Shown here piece after piece: positions 33,472 to 46,189 of a stretch of DNA of 64,000 nucleotides. The translations under genes were made by a program, and so were the position numbers. Every line of letters starts with the position of its first letter. Position 1 is the stretch's first letter. The stretch comes from Tragulus kanchil. Its lineage: Eukaryota > Chordata > Mammalia > Artiodactyla > Tragulidae. The DNA lies in assembly GCA_022376925.1 (NCBI GenBank), contig JAIOJX010000004.1, positions 124,459,123 to 124,523,122 of the forward strand. The letters are read 5' to 3'. Under the pieces are notes generated by a model, which saw only the letters and a list, made by a program, of their open reading frames with translations, did not search any database and was not told the origin of the DNA.

Positions 33472-35740
33472 TTGGGTCTCCCTCTCCCTCACCATTTCCC
33501 AGAATTTACCCAAGTTCACCTCCATTGCATCAGTGATGCCATTCAGCCATCTCATCCTCTGATGCCCTCTTCCCCCTCCCTCAATCTTTCCCAGCATCTG
33601 GGACTTTTCCAGTGAGTCAGTTGTTCGCATCAGGTGACCAAAATACCAGAGATTCAGCTTTAGCATTAGTCCTTCCAATGAAAATTCAGGATTGATTTCC
33701 TTTAGGATTGACTGGTTTGATCTCCTTGCTCTCCCATGGGCTTTCAGGAGTTTTCTCTAGCACCACAGTTCAAAGGCATCAATTCTTTGGCACTCTGCCT
33801 TGTTTACAGTCCAGCTTTCACAACCATACATGACCACTGTGAAGACCATAGTCTTGACTATATGGACCTTTGTCAACAGAGTGGTATCTCTGTTTTGTAA
33901 CACGTCGTACAGGTTTCTCATAGATTTCCTGCCAAGAAGTAATCATCTTCTGATTTCCTGGCTGTAGTCACCATCCACACTGATTTTAGAACCCAAGACG
34001 AGGAGATCTGTCATTGCTTCTATGTCTTCCCCTTTTATTTGCCATGAGTGATAGGACCAAATCCCATGATCTTAGTTTTTCTAGTATTTAGTTTTAAGCT
34101 AGCTCTTTTACTCTCCTCCTTCACCTTCATGAAGAGGTTCTTTAGTTCCTCTTTGTTTTCTGACAATAGAGTGGTAATATCTACATATCTGAGGTTGGTG
34201 ATGTTTCTCCTACCTATCTTGATTCCAGCTTGTAACTCATTCAGCCTTCCATTTCTCATGGTGTGCTCAGTATATAAGTTAAATAAACAGAGTGACAATA
34301 GATAGCCCTGTCATACTCCTTGCTCAATTGTGAACCAATCAGTTGTTCCATACAGGGTTCTAACTCTTGCATCTTGACCTGCATACAGGTTTTTCAGGTG
34401 ACAGGTAAGATGATCTGGTATTTCCAACTCTTTAAGAGCAAAGTTTGTTATAACAGTTTGTTATAATCCGCACAGTCAAAGGCTTTAGCATACCTGAGGA
34501 AACAGAGGTAGATGTTTTTCTGGAATTCTCTTGCTTTCTCTATGATCCAGTGAATGTTGGCAATTTTATCTCTGGTTCCTCTGCCTTTTCGAAACCCTTC
34601 TTGGATCTCTGGGCCTTCTCAGTCAGTGTAATGCTGAAGCCTAGCATGAAAGATTTTAAGCGGGACCTTACTAGCATGGGAGATGAGTGCAATTGTCCAA
34701 TGGTTTGAACATTCTCTAGTATTTACCTTCTTGGAACATGGGATAAGAATTGGCCTTATCCAGTCCTTTGGCCACTGCTGGGTCTTCCAGATTTGCTGAC
34801 ATTCTGAGTGCAACACTTTTATAGTATCACGTTTTAGGGTTTTGAATAGCTCAACTGGAATTACATCACATCCACTAGCTTTATTGACAGCAGTGCTTCC
34901 TAAGGCCCACTTGACTTCACACTTCAGAATGTCTGGTTCTGGGTGACTGACCACACCACTGTGATTAGCTGGTTCATTAAGAGCTTTTTTTGTACAGTTA
35001 TTCCATGTATTATTTCCATCTCTTGTTGATTTCCTCTGCTTCTTCTAGGTCTGTACCATTTCTGTCCTTTATTGTGCCGTCTTTGGGCAAAATGTTATAT
35101 TGGTATTCCCAGTTTTCCTGAAGAACTCTCTAGTCTTTCCCATTCTATTGCTTCCTCTATTTTTATGGGTTGTTCATTGAAGAGGGTCATCTTGTCTCTC
35201 CTTGCTATTTTTTGGAACTCTGTGTTTAGTTGGGTGTACCTTTCTCTTTCTCCCTTGTTTTTCACTTCTCTTCTTTCTTCAGCTATTTTGTAAAGCCTCC
35301 TCAGACAACCACTTTGCCTTCTTCCTTTTCTTTTTCTTTAGGATGGCTTTGTTCACTGTCTCTTGTACAGGATTATGGACCTCTGTCCATAGTTCTTTAG
35401 GCACTGTCTTTACTAGATCAAATCCCTTGACTCTGTTCATCACCTCCACTGCATATGCAAAGGGATTTGATTTAAGTTGTACCAGGCTGATCTAACGGCT
35501 TTTCCCAATTTCTTTAGTTTAAGCCTGAATTTTGCTATGAGAAGCTGATGATCTGAGCCACAGTCAGCTCCAGGTCTTAATTTTGCTGACTGTATGCAGC
35601 TTCTCCATCTTTAGCTACAAAGAATATAATCAGTTTGATTTAAGTATTGACCACTTGGTGATGTCCATATGTAAAGTCATCCTTTGTGTCGTGCTTGCTA
35701 TGAACAGTGCATTCTATTGGCAGAATTCGAGGGTACAATA
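33472..35740 (-). mobile_element. BovB (RTE-type) LINE, 5' and 3' truncated, dead
   Basis: The minus strand carries broken frames of the BovB reverse-transcriptase protein. 34954-34619 has the fingers/palm region (GSTAVNKASGCDVIPVELFK). 34298-34035 covers the catalytic region, where the family's YADD appears as YVDI, so the second catalytic aspartate is lost. The frame ending near 33478 holds the C-terminal part (LWYFGHLMRTTDSLEKSQML). Frameshifts and stops separate these parts. The endonuclease region is missing at the right, and the 3' end is cut at 33472. It is non-functional. Confidence 0.93.
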
Positions 35741-36194
35741 GATTTAGCTTATTTCCTTTTGGTGGCCTGAGTTCCTTAACTATTTAGGAAGAGACATGGG
35801 AGAGCTACATCAAGGACACTTCTTTCTTTTCTGTTGGGTTCTCTGTGAAAGTCCTTTGACTATACTTGGATGCCCCAATTTCCAGTTTCCTGTGGTATCA
35901 GATGTTTGGGAGAAAAGGCAAGATCTGTTTTTAGAGACATCTGTTTAACAGAGAGTCAGAAACCCCCACGCTAATAGCTTTGCAATTAGCTGCTTCTGAC
36001 TAATTTCATGGCAAGTTTCCATCTTTCTGGGTGACCCTGGTGATGACAATCCTACTCAGACCATTAGAGCTCACATTCCTCTCCCCTCTCTGCCTCCACA
36101 GAGCATAAGTCCATCTGTGGCCGTCCCATTCAGCTTGTGGAGATGACAAGTCTTGGCATGATCAAAGCCACTTTCTCCTTTCAGCATTTTGTGG
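35741..36194. other. Unique DNA beside BovB
   Basis: Sequence right of the recognisable BovB. The exact 5' limit of the LINE is uncertain by about 100 bp. Nothing else can be assigned. Confidence 0.4.
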
Positions 36195-36460
36195 GGACTT
36201 CTCTGGTAGCCCAGTGGTTAAGAATGCATCTTGCAATGCAGGGAATGTGGATTTGATCCCTGGTCCAGGAACTAAGTTTTCATATATGGTGGAACAACTA
36301 AGTCCATGCACCATAACTTCCAAGACCACGCAATCTAGAGCCCATGTGCCACAGCTAGAGTCTGTGTGCCACACAAAAAAGTTCCACATGACTCAGCGAA
36401 GATCTTGTGTGCTGCAACTAAGTCCTGACTCATCCAAATAAACAAATAAAGTAATTCAAA
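36195..36460 (+). mobile_element. CHR-type SINE
   Basis: GGACTTCTCTGGTAGCCCAG, AATGCATCTTGCAATGCAGG, B-box-like GGATTTGATCCCTGG, repeated GAGCCCATGTGCCAC-type blocks, and the tail CCAAATAAACAAATAAAG. It is full length and diverged. The 75-aa frames on both strands are SINE-derived. Confidence 0.85.
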
Positions 36461-36624
36461 AACGTTCTGGGAATGACAAGGCATGACATTAACAAGCTTT
36501 CCTAATCAAGGCCTTTGTGTTAGGGCTAAACTGACTCCTGATAAATAAAATGGGCAAACTAATATTGTCAATGGTCTGACAATCAGAGACTCTGACTATT
36601 GACTAGTTAATAATGTCTGAGACT

Positions 36625-36737
36625 CTTTCTTTTATTTTATTTTCACACCAAAAACATTTTTATTGGGGTATAACCAATTAACAATTTTGTGATAGTTTCA
36701 GGTGAACAGTGAAGGGGCTCGGCCGTACATATCCATG
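36625..36737 (-). mobile_element. L1 3' end, first copy
   Basis: The reverse-complemented L1 3' terminus reads TTTTTATTGGGGTATAACCA, ACAATTTTGTGATAGTTTCA, GGTGAACAGTGAAGGGGCTC. It is preceded by a T-rich stretch from the poly-A tail. It is short, with no coding part. It is duplicated at about 37793-37904. Confidence 0.75.
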
Positions 36738-37792
36738 TTTGAGACATTTTCTAATACAGAAACCTTGTTCAATATCTGTCTTACACTCACAATGACAAGC
36801 TGGCTGGTGAACTATATTTTTACAATAAATGCACTATGAGCAAAGAGTACTCAGAGCCATTGCACATGTCTAAATGCTGGAATGCTTCCCCTTTTTATTG
36901 GTCACTTACTCTATCTGAAATGTAATGGCCAGAAAGTAATATTTTAAAAAGCCTATAAACCAAATGGATTTCTCAGTATCCATGTATTAAGTTATGCACT
37001 TTTTTATATAATCCCTCTGATCTTCACTTTGTGCCTGTATATTCTTTGAGCATACACAACTTTAACAAGCCTAGGAGTATAGTTTCTGAGTTCTTAATAT
37101 ATTAGAAACAATATATCAGAAAGAGCAAACCCACTAGAATGAGCAAGAGTCACAAATATAATCATATTGCAATGGGATATGCAGCGAAATGACAAAAGGC
37201 AGATTCAAGAGCTACAAATGAACAAACACTCCAGTATCCTATGGCCATTTTTTTGTGGGAAATTGGCTCTCTCTACTTGTATTGGAAAGTATTTTTGTAT
37301 TACAACCCTGTAGGGTAATTGGATGTTCATGGTGTTGACCCTGAATTGTCAGGCAAAATAAAGAGATAAAATCATGACAGGTAACCTCTGTTCAAGAGGC
37401 AGAGAAACATTTAATGTATTTTTGAAATATCTTCAAATAAAATAGTTCAAATAAAACATGTTCACTGGCTCTAATAGATAAGTTATGGTTACCTGGAAGA
37501 TTCACTTATGGAAACACCATTTTTGTGAAAAGGTCAAATAAGCTAGGTAAGTTGTGTGATGAGAGTTGAAGATCACAGAACAATAAAGTCTTGATTTCAT
37601 AGAAAAATACTGAAATACTCTTCAATAAAATTTAATATTGCTTCTGTTCCTAACAAGCATACATTTTTCCTAATCAAGGCCTTTGTGTTAGGGCTAAACT
37701 GACTCCTGATAAATAAAATGGGCAAACTAATATTGTCAATGGTCTGACAATCAGAGACTCTGACTATTGACTAGTTAATAATGTCTGAGACT

Positions 37793-37904
37793 CTTTCTTT
37801 TATTTTATTTTCACACCAAAACATTTTTATTGGGGTATAGTCAATTAACAATTTTGTGATAGTTTCAGGTGAACAGTGAAGGGGCTCGGCCATACATATC
37901 CATG
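37793..37904 (-). mobile_element. L1 3' end, duplicate of 36625-36737
   Basis: The same L1 fragment in the second unit of duplication 13, with a few substitutions. Confidence 0.75.
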
Positions 37905-38676
37905 TTTGAGACATTTTCTAATACAGAAACCTTGTTCAATATCTGTCTTACACTCACAATGACAAGCTGGCTGGTGAACTATATTTTTACAATAAATGCA
38001 CTATGAGCAAAGAGTACTCAGAGCCATTGCACATGTCTAAATGCTGGAATGCTTCCCCTTTTTATTGGTCACTTACTCTATCTGAAATGTAATGGCCAGA
38101 AAGTAATATTTTAAAAAGCCTATAAACCAAATGGATTTCTCAGTATCCATGTATTAAGTTATGCACTTTTTTATATAATCCCTCTGATCTTCACTTTGTG
38201 CCTGTATATTCTTTGAGCATACACAACTTTAACAAGCCTAGGAGTATAGTTTCTGAGTTCTTAATATATTAGAAACAATATATCAGAAAGAGCAAACCCA
38301 CTAGAATGAGCAAGAGTCACAAATATAATCATATTGCAATGGGATATGCAGCGAAATGACAAAAGGCAGATTCAAGAGCTACAAATGAACAAACACTCCA
38401 GTATCCTATGGCCATTTTTTTGTGGGAAATTGGCTCTCTCTACTTGTATTGGAAAGTATTTTTGTATTACAACCCTGTAGGGTAATTGGATGTTCATGGT
38501 GTTGACCCTGAATTGTCAGGCAAAATAAAGAGATAAAATCATGACAGGTAACCTCTGTTCAAGAGGCAGAGAAACATTTAATGTATTTTTGAAATATCTT
38601 CAAATAAAATAGTTCAAATAAAACATGTTCACTGGCTCTAATAGATAAGTTATGGTTACCTGGAAGATTCACTTAT

Positions 38677-41046
38677 GGGAAACACCATTTTTTGTGAAAA
38701 GGTCAAATAAGCTAGGTAAGTTGTGTGATGAGAGTTGAAGATCACAGAACAATAAAGTCTTGATTTCATAGACATACTGAAATATTCATGAGATAATGAA
38801 CTCTTCAATAAAATTTAATATTGCTTCTGTTCCTAACATGACTGGACTTGGGATTAGAGAGAGGGAGATGAGAAAAATACATCTCTATACTATACACAAA
38901 ATGTTTATACATGACTAGTTACCTGTCAAACTGTGGGGAAGATAAATTTTCCAACTTGTATAAAATTCAGACAGTCTGATCAACAACAGATTGAAATAAT
39001 TCAGTTTAGCAAATGTTTTCAGTAGAGCAGAGGAATTGCATTTAAACAACCAAAAACCAGGGGAAAGAAAACTTCAGTATCCTGAAAAGCTTGGTTGACC
39101 GTATCTCAGTGTATTATTTGGAAGACAGAAAAGTACTCAATACATGGGTTTGTTCAGTTTCACCTGGTTTCTCTGCGGGAGACACCACGGATATTTTTCT
39201 CTTCCCTTGTTATTAGATTTATCTTTATTTGCCTTCTTGGATACTCTAGAGATAAATGCCTTGAAATTACTCAAGAGAGAAGGCAGATTAATGGTTTTGT
39301 TTTACAAACATCTTAATAAAAAAAGTTATTATTTGTAAAGTTGTAAAGAGATAAGTAATGAAGTACTGCAAACTGAATTCTCAAGATACACTGGACTAGC
39401 ACCATGGACCAAAGACACACAAAATAAAACCATTCCAAGCTGAAGTCAGAAGTCCTCAGGGTTATTCATGTAGCTCTGCTTCCCAAATTTCCTTCCTGAG
39501 CATCAGTCAAACGGTCTGTCGAACACAATGTTTCGAGCTTTTTCTCAATCTCACAGCCTGGAGGCTATCAGATACTGCTGGGGTTCAGGCAGTGTCTTAT
39601 CTAGTATCAGTTTGGAAAGCTTGGCACAGGCCACTCAAAACTCCAAGGTCCCAAGCGTCACACATCTCTTTCATAAAACCTCTGTCTATCCACAGTGATA
39701 AGCATCTATAGTGGTAGAAGAAATGAGCTAGTGATGACAACTTGGATCTTCTAAGAATCTTGTGAAATCTCTGACAAAAATGTGCTGTTGGAGAAAGGAT
39801 CTTTCTGCTCAGAAATGTCTCATCTCCATCTTGTCTTTCCCAAGTCAGTATTTCCTTTACAGGGAAACACCATTTTTTGTGAAAAGGTCAAATAAGCTAG
39901 GTAAGTTGTGTGATGAGAGTTGAAGATCACAGAACAATAAAGTCTTGATTTCATAGACATACTGAAATATTCATGAGATAATGAACTCTTCAATAAAATT
40001 TAATATTGCTTCTGTTCCTAACATGACTGGACTTGGGATTAGAGAGAGGGAGATGAGAAAAATACATCTCTATACTATACACAAAATGTTTATACATGAC
40101 TAGTTACCTGTCAAACTGTGGGGAAGATAAATTTTCCAACTTGTATAAAATTCAGACAGTCTGATCAACAACAGATTGAAATAATTCAGTTTAGCAAATG
40201 TTTTCAGTAGAGCAGAGGAATTGCATTTAAACAACCAAAAACCAGGGGAAAGAAAACTTCAGTATCCTGAAAAGCTTGGTTGACCGTATCTCAGTGTATT
40301 ATTTGGAAGACAGAAAAGTACTCAATACATGGGTTTGTTCAGTTTCACCTGGTTTCTCTGCGGGAGACACCACGGATATTTTTCTCTTCCCTTGTTATTA
40401 GATTTATCTTTATTTGCCTTCTTGGATACTCTAGAGATAAATGCCTTGAAATTACTCAAGAGAGAAGGCAGATTAATGGTTTTGTTTTACAAACATCTTA
40501 ATAAAAAAAGTTATTATTTGTAAAGTTGTAAAGAGATAAGTAATGAAGTACTGCAAACTGAATTCTCAAGATACACTGGACTAGCACCATGGACCAAAGA
40601 CACACAAAATAAAACCATTCCAAGCTGAAGTCAGAAGTCCTCAGGGTTATTCATGTAGCTCTGCTTCCCAAATTTCCTTCCTGAGCATCAGTCAAACGGT
40701 CTGTCGAACACAATGTTTCGAGCTTTTTCTCAATCTCACAGCCTGGAGGCTATCAGATACTGCTGGGGTTCAGGCAGTGTCTTATCTAGTATCAGTTTGG
40801 AAAGCTTGGCACAGGCCACTCAAAACTCCAAGGTCCCAAGCGTCACACATCTCTTTCATAAAACCTCTGTCTATCCACAGTGATAAGCATCTATAGTGGT
40901 AGAAGAAATGAGCTAGTGATGACAACTTGGATCTTCTAAGAATCTTGTGAAATCTCTGACAAAAATGTGCTGTTGGAGAAAGGATCTTTCTGCTCAGAAA
41001 TGTCTCATCTCCATCTTGTCTTTCCCAAGTCAGTATTTCCTTTACA
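38677..41046. repeat. Tandem duplication 14 (2 x 1,185 bp)
   Basis: 38677-39861 is followed directly by 39862-41046. The copies appear identical where compared. Its first 162 bp overlap the end of duplication 13, so that segment exists three times (about 37515-37657, 38677-38838, 39862-40023). It holds unique DNA only; the 64- and 73-aa frames are chance frames without family signature. Confidence 0.95.
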
Positions 41047-41462
41047 GCTCTTTCCACAAATTTAATGGGCGCCTCTACTGCTAATAATGACTTCCCTTTA
41101 CATCAATCTCCTTTTCCAACTCTGACTTCATTGATGAGAGCCCCCTTTTCCATATCTGATTTACCTGATTTGGGAGGAAGTGGACTCTTAGAATCCAATC
41201 CTAGTATATAATATAAGAGACGACCTTTTCTTTACTCCTAGTCAATGAATGCATTGTCCTGGTAGTAAACTCGTGTTATTGTATACTATCTCAGGTTGCA
41301 CCTAGCTAGTTTCTATCCACAATTCATGGAGGATTATAGCTCAAAATGTTGAATGAAAATAACTACTAAGTAATTGTTAAGGATGCTATAAAACTAAAGT
41401 GCTTTTGTATGTTTTGATCTATTGTGAACTGTAAAACAATCTTTTAAAAATATATACTTATT
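41047..41462. other. Unique non-coding DNA
   Basis: Single-copy AT-rich sequence. Nothing recognised. Confidence 0.5.
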
Positions 41463-41706
41463 TGACTCCATCAGGTCTTAGCTGTGGCATACAGGATCTT
41501 CATTGTGTATGTGGGATCTTTCATTGTGGCTCATGGACTCTCTAGTTGTGATGCATCGATTTGCTGGTTGTGGTTTGTGGGATGTAGAGGGTGGGCTTAG
41601 TTGCTCCATGATATGTAGGGTCTTAGTTCTTGAACCAGGGGTTGAACCCACGTCCCCTGCATTGACAAGCAGATTGTTGACCACTGGATCATCCAGGAAA
41701 TCTCTC
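41463..41706 (-). mobile_element. CHR-type SINE
   Basis: The reverse-complement CHR body has repeated blocks (GTGGCTCATGGACTCTCTAG, TTGTGGTTTGTGGGATGTAG), then the head CCAGGGGTTGAACCCACGTC and CCACTGGATCATCCAGGAAA. It is diverged and about 240 bp. The 86- and 93-aa frames here are SINE-derived. Confidence 0.82.
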
Positions 41707-42219
41707 AAAACAGCCCTTTGTAGTAAAGGTAATGCAGGATTAGTTTTATCATCTTTCATTTAGGGATGAACAAACTGAAGGAGAGTGACTTACCCAATCA
41801 CACATCTAGAAATTGGCAGAAAGAACAATCTGGGTCTTTTGTGGTTTCTACTTCTGGCTGAAACCTCCTTTAGCCATTATAGAGCATCATATGATACTGT
41901 GATATGACAACAACAACAACAACAAAATAATGTTGTCCCTTGGATGGGATGGTGCAGATCCCATGAAAGGTGCTACAAAACCATTCATCTTCTTGCCTCT
42001 TATGTGACAATGGCAGCTACGTCCCAGCTGTTTGAGATTCATGCATAATGAAGACTTGAAATGAAGTAAAACTAACTGGTCCTTCTGGCAGTGAAGTCTT
42101 TGACCTGGTTAGTATCAGACTCTATCTAATCAAGTAGACAATTTTATAATAAATAAATTGATAAGCTTGCTTTCATTAAGCAGTGGAGGAAACCAGAAAA
42201 TACCTACAAACATGTGATG
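41707..42219. other. Unique DNA with a short CAA microsatellite
   Basis: About 500 bp of single-copy DNA. A (CAA)6-type run lies at 41907-41925. No gene is supported. Confidence 0.5.
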
Positions 42220-44380
42220 TACCAGATAAAAAATACGTTCGGTGCCCTTTCTTATTTTAAATATGGTGGAGTGAGTGAGTTTATTTATACATCTTTTCTT
42301 TGGAGTAGAAATTCTGGAATGAAACTGGCAGAGGTGAGGCGTGAATGACTGTGTGTTGCCAGGGCTCCTGCCTCCCCTGCTCACCTGCATGTTATAAGCA
42401 CATTTCAAAGGAGTCTTAACTTCTGCAGTGCTGTGGTCCTGCTAGCTCAATTAGAGGGGCAGCCTGGCCTTTTTCATCATGGCCTGTGGGAATACCCTTT
42501 GATATCGGTGGGGATCCTAGGGATGAATGAGAGAAGAGACTGAGATGCTGGCTCCAGGGGAATATTTGATCTCCGAGTTGGGTCAGGGAGAGAGCAGGCA
42601 CTGCCTGTGAGGACAGCTTCCTGCCAGCTGAGGTGATCAGTCTCCTCCAGGCTGACTGCAGTGGAGCACAGGCGTTTACCTTAGCTAAACCCTGAATGAC
42701 TGTCTGTGTATTAGCAATGAGCACACTCTGTGAGCCTGGAGTTCCAGACAATCAGAGGCCAGGTCTGCTTTCTGAAGCAGGAGGCTTGTTCAGGTTCTGT
42801 ATTCAGGCTTGTTGCTGAAAGTGTTACAGAGAACAGATATCTCATAGAACAGACCCCAGAATGTGATTCAGCAGCTGAAACCATAGAATTGCTTCCACAC
42901 CACCCATTCTCATTCACACCATGATATCTCACTCAGATCCTGAGAGGAGTTGCCTATTTTAACTGGGAGAAGAAAGAAAGATAGTGAGAGATGAAGAAAC
43001 AGGGCACAGGAGGGATAGAAAATGAGGCAGGTTTCTGAGTGATTTGGACACCTGGGGAAAAAACAAATATAAAAGCAAGGCCCCATGTAAAACAAAATGT
43101 TCTTTTCTTTCCTTTGTACCTTGACCTCAGCTAATCACATTTCCTTCAGTTCAGCCTTTACGCTCACTCACAAACATATGCTCAAGATTATTCTCATGAG
43201 GATGGGGAAGGGGCATGGGGTTTGGGGTTAGGATGCAAATTATTGGATAGAAAGCAAATTATTATACAAGGAATAAGAAAAGAATCAAAAGAAGGGACAT
43301 ATGAAAATACTACCGGGTTACCAGATAAAAAATACGTTCGGTGCCCTTTCTTATTTTAAATATGGTGGAGTGAGTGAGTTTATTTATACATCTTTTCTTT
43401 GGAGTAGAAATTCTGGAATGAAACTGGCAGAGGTGAGGCGTGAATGACTGTGTGTTGCCAGGGCTCCTGCCTCCCCTGCTCACCTGCATGTTATAAGCAC
43501 ATTTCAAAGGAGTCTTAACTTCTGCAGTGCTGTGGTCCTGCTAGCTCAATTAGAGGGGCAGCCTGGCCTTTTTCATCATGGCCTGTGGGAATACCCTTTG
43601 ATATCGGTGGGGATCCTAGGGATGAATGAGAGAAGAGACTGAGATGCTGGCTCCAGGGGAATATTTGATCTCCGAGTTGGGACAGGAGAGAGCAGGCACT
43701 GCCTGTGAGGACAGCTTCCTGCCAGCTGAGGTGATCAGTCTCCTCCAGGCTGACTGCAGTGGAGCACAGGCGTTTACCTTAGCTAAACCCTGAATGACTG
43801 TCTGTGTATTAGCAATGAGCACACTCTGTGAGCCTGGAGTTCCAGACAATCAGAGGCCAGGTCTGCTTTCTGAAGCAGGAGGCTTGTTCAGGTTCTGTAT
43901 TCAGGCTTGTTGCTGAAAGTGTTACAGAGAACAGATATCTCATAGAACAGACCCCAGAATGTGATTCAGCAGCTGAAACCATAGAATTGCTTCCACACCA
44001 CCCATTCTCATTCACACCATGATATCTCACTCAGATCCTGAGAGGAGTTGCCTATTTTAACTGGGAGAAGAAAGAAAGATAGTGAGAGATGAAGAAACAG
44101 GGCACAGGAGGGATAGAAAATGAGGCAGGTTTCTGAGTGATTTGGACACCTGGGGAAAAAACAAATATAAAAGCAAGGCCCCATGTAAAACAAAATGTTC
44201 TTTTCTTTCCTTTGTACCTTGACCTCAGCTAATCACATTTCCTTCAGTTCAGCCTTTACGCTCACTCACAAACATATGCTCAAGATTATTCTCATGAGGA
44301 TGGGGAAGGGGCAGAGTGGGAGTTTGGGGTTAGCAGATGCAAATTATTATACAGAGAATGAAGAAACAGCAAAGTCCTAA
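42220..44380. repeat. Tandem duplication 15 (1,099-bp period)
   Basis: 42220-43317 recurs at 43319-about 44380. The last 100 bp of the first copy look like a corrupted version of the second (TTATACAAGGAATAAGAAAA against TTATACAGAGAATGAAGAAA), then drift away. An inner indel separates GGGTCAGGGAGAG from GGGACAGGAGAG. Confidence 0.93.
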
Positions 44381-44510
44381 TGTATAGCACAGGGACATAA
44401 TGAAAAAGAATATAAAAAAGAATGTGTATAGACATATAACTAACTCACTTTACTGTATAGCAGAAATTAGCACAATATGGTAAATCAACTATATTTCAAT
44501 AGAAAAAAAA
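44325..44510 (+). mobile_element. L1 3' end (ruminant L1)
   Basis: L1 3' landmarks in sense orientation: AGTCCTAATGTATAGCACAG, GAATATAAAAAAGAATGTGT, ACTCACTTTACTGTATAGCA, AAATCAACTATATTTCAATA and a terminal A run. The repeat extends back into the end of duplication 15, where the first copy is degraded. Confidence 0.85.
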
Positions 44511-44532
44511 TATTTCTCTCATTACCTCTAAT

Positions 44533-44695
44533 GCATGCTAAGCCACCTTCGTCGTGTCTGACTCTTTGCAACCCTATGAACTGTAGCCCACCAGGCTCCT
44601 CTGTCCATGGGATTCTCCAGACAAGGATACTGGAGTGGGTTGCCATGCCCTCCTCCAGGGGATCTTCCAGACCTAGGGATTGAACCCATGTCTCT
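44533..44695 (-). mobile_element. Bov-tA SINE, tRNA head missing
   Basis: Reverse-complement Bov-tA: CTTCGTCGTGTCTGACTCTT, CACCAGGCTCCTCTGTCCAT, GATACTGGAGTGGGTTGCCA and GGATTGAACCCATGTCTC. It then breaks off before the 5' head into an imperfect CCCTCGGAG repeat. Confidence 0.9.
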
Positions 44696-46189
44696 TATCC
44701 CTCGGAGCTCATCCCTCGGAGAACCTCAAGGCCTTCTTCCCCTCCGAGGCTCTGTACAACCACCACAGGATACAGAGACTCACTCTCTCTTTGAGGTACC
44801 ACACTCTATATGGAGCTGGTTTCCTTGGAGGTAGTGTCATATGTACAGAGCTGGCCTCCATCTGATGTCCCCAGTATATACAGTGCCAGTCTCTCTTTGA
44901 GTTGCTCTAGTAGGAAACAGTAAAGATACAGATTAAGGAGAGTAAAAATGAGGTAAATTAGATGAAACTCTTCATTTCCACTTGATCCAGTTTTTCAAAG
45001 ACAAATACACTGAAATATGAGGGAAGTGCATTGGAATATGAGAGAAGGATTTAACATAAAAATTAAGGAAACCATACACTGGAATCATTTCTTCTATGAA
45101 ACAAAGGCTCAGTGTCTTGATAAGTATGACATATGATTCGATGATCGACACTGAGATGCTCCATAGAAAAAGATGTGGGAGGAGAACAACAAAGAAAGGT
45201 CCATTTCAACTTGAAGTTATGAAAAATCATGGTGTCTTACCTCCCAAAACAGGGAACTTCAGGAATATTTTTGGCTTTCCTAGGCTGGGAGGATTAGAGT
45301 TTTGCCTGAATCAAGTGGCATGAGTCAAATTGTATCATTTAGAACAACTACCAGGAGATGGTGAAGACCATCTCCAATGGGGTCTGCAAGATTTGGGGGA
45401 AACATTTACCTCTGGAGCAATGCATGCTGTTCTGTATGATCCACATGAGCTGTTTTCATTTTCGAAATGGAGTGCTCTGCTGGGACAGAATTGAAGGAAT
45501 AAATTATTTTCTCTAGTTAATGCCTCAGGTCAGACACCTTCCTGAATCAAGTATTGTTGCTAACAGGATTGCCTAAAAGCATACTTCATGACTCATGAGC
45601 ACATATGGCAATGATATTTAAAACAAGGCTTGGGTATGGAGTTCCATTTATACCTATTGTGCTATTTGCGCTAATGAGGGCTTCACAATGAAGACCAATT
45701 CAGCCAAGGATAGTTCTAGCCACACTTGAGGGAGAAATAAAACATCTCTTGACAGGAAGTGACCTTACTGAGTTATTAAATATGATAGTGACAATAGAAA
45801 AGAAAAGTACAGTGTTAACTTTTCCCAAATACAGAAAAAATAAAAAGGTATCAACTTACTGACTTGATTATTTTAAAAAGAGAAACCTTTGTCAGAAGCA
45901 GGAAGACTTGAGCATCAGGCATAATGGGACATGATCAAAGCCTGGGTTCCGAGAGGACCTCAGAGTGCCATTTATGCCCAAATTCCATGGAGAAAAACCA
46001 ATTTCAGTGGATCTGGGGCTGGGATGTCTCATCCAAGGAGGAAAAAGTAGTGTGGACACCCCCCACACACTATGCTTGAACTCTCTGAGGCCAACTGGAC
46101 CTCAACATGGTCCTGGAGATGGAACCACGGAAGGGGATGCATGTTCTCAGGGGAAGCCCATTAATACTATCCATGGGGGTGCTCAGAGT
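44696..46189. other. Unique non-coding DNA
   Basis: About 1.5 kb of single-copy sequence. 44700-44765 contains CCCTCGGAG/CCTCCGAGG words that form a small inverted repeat. The 75- and 83-aa frames (45096 and 45965) have no signature. No repeat can be named with confidence. Confidence 0.45.

Larger units (their letters stand above)
36498..38838. repeat. Tandem duplication 13 (about 1,168 bp period)
   Basis: 36498-37657 recurs at 37666-38838, with an 8-bp filler between. Near its right end the first copy lacks about 18 bp present in the second (ATTCATGAGATAATGAA around 38782-38800). It also shows small substitutions such as ATAACCAATT/ATAGTCAATT. The unit contains an L1 3' end. Confidence 0.95.

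Noticed and set aside
42416..42751. 111-aa minus-strand frame, with a shortened version at 43616-43849
   Set aside because: The two copies diverge by a frame-breaking indel (GGGTCAGGG/GGGACAGG), and neither resembles a known protein.
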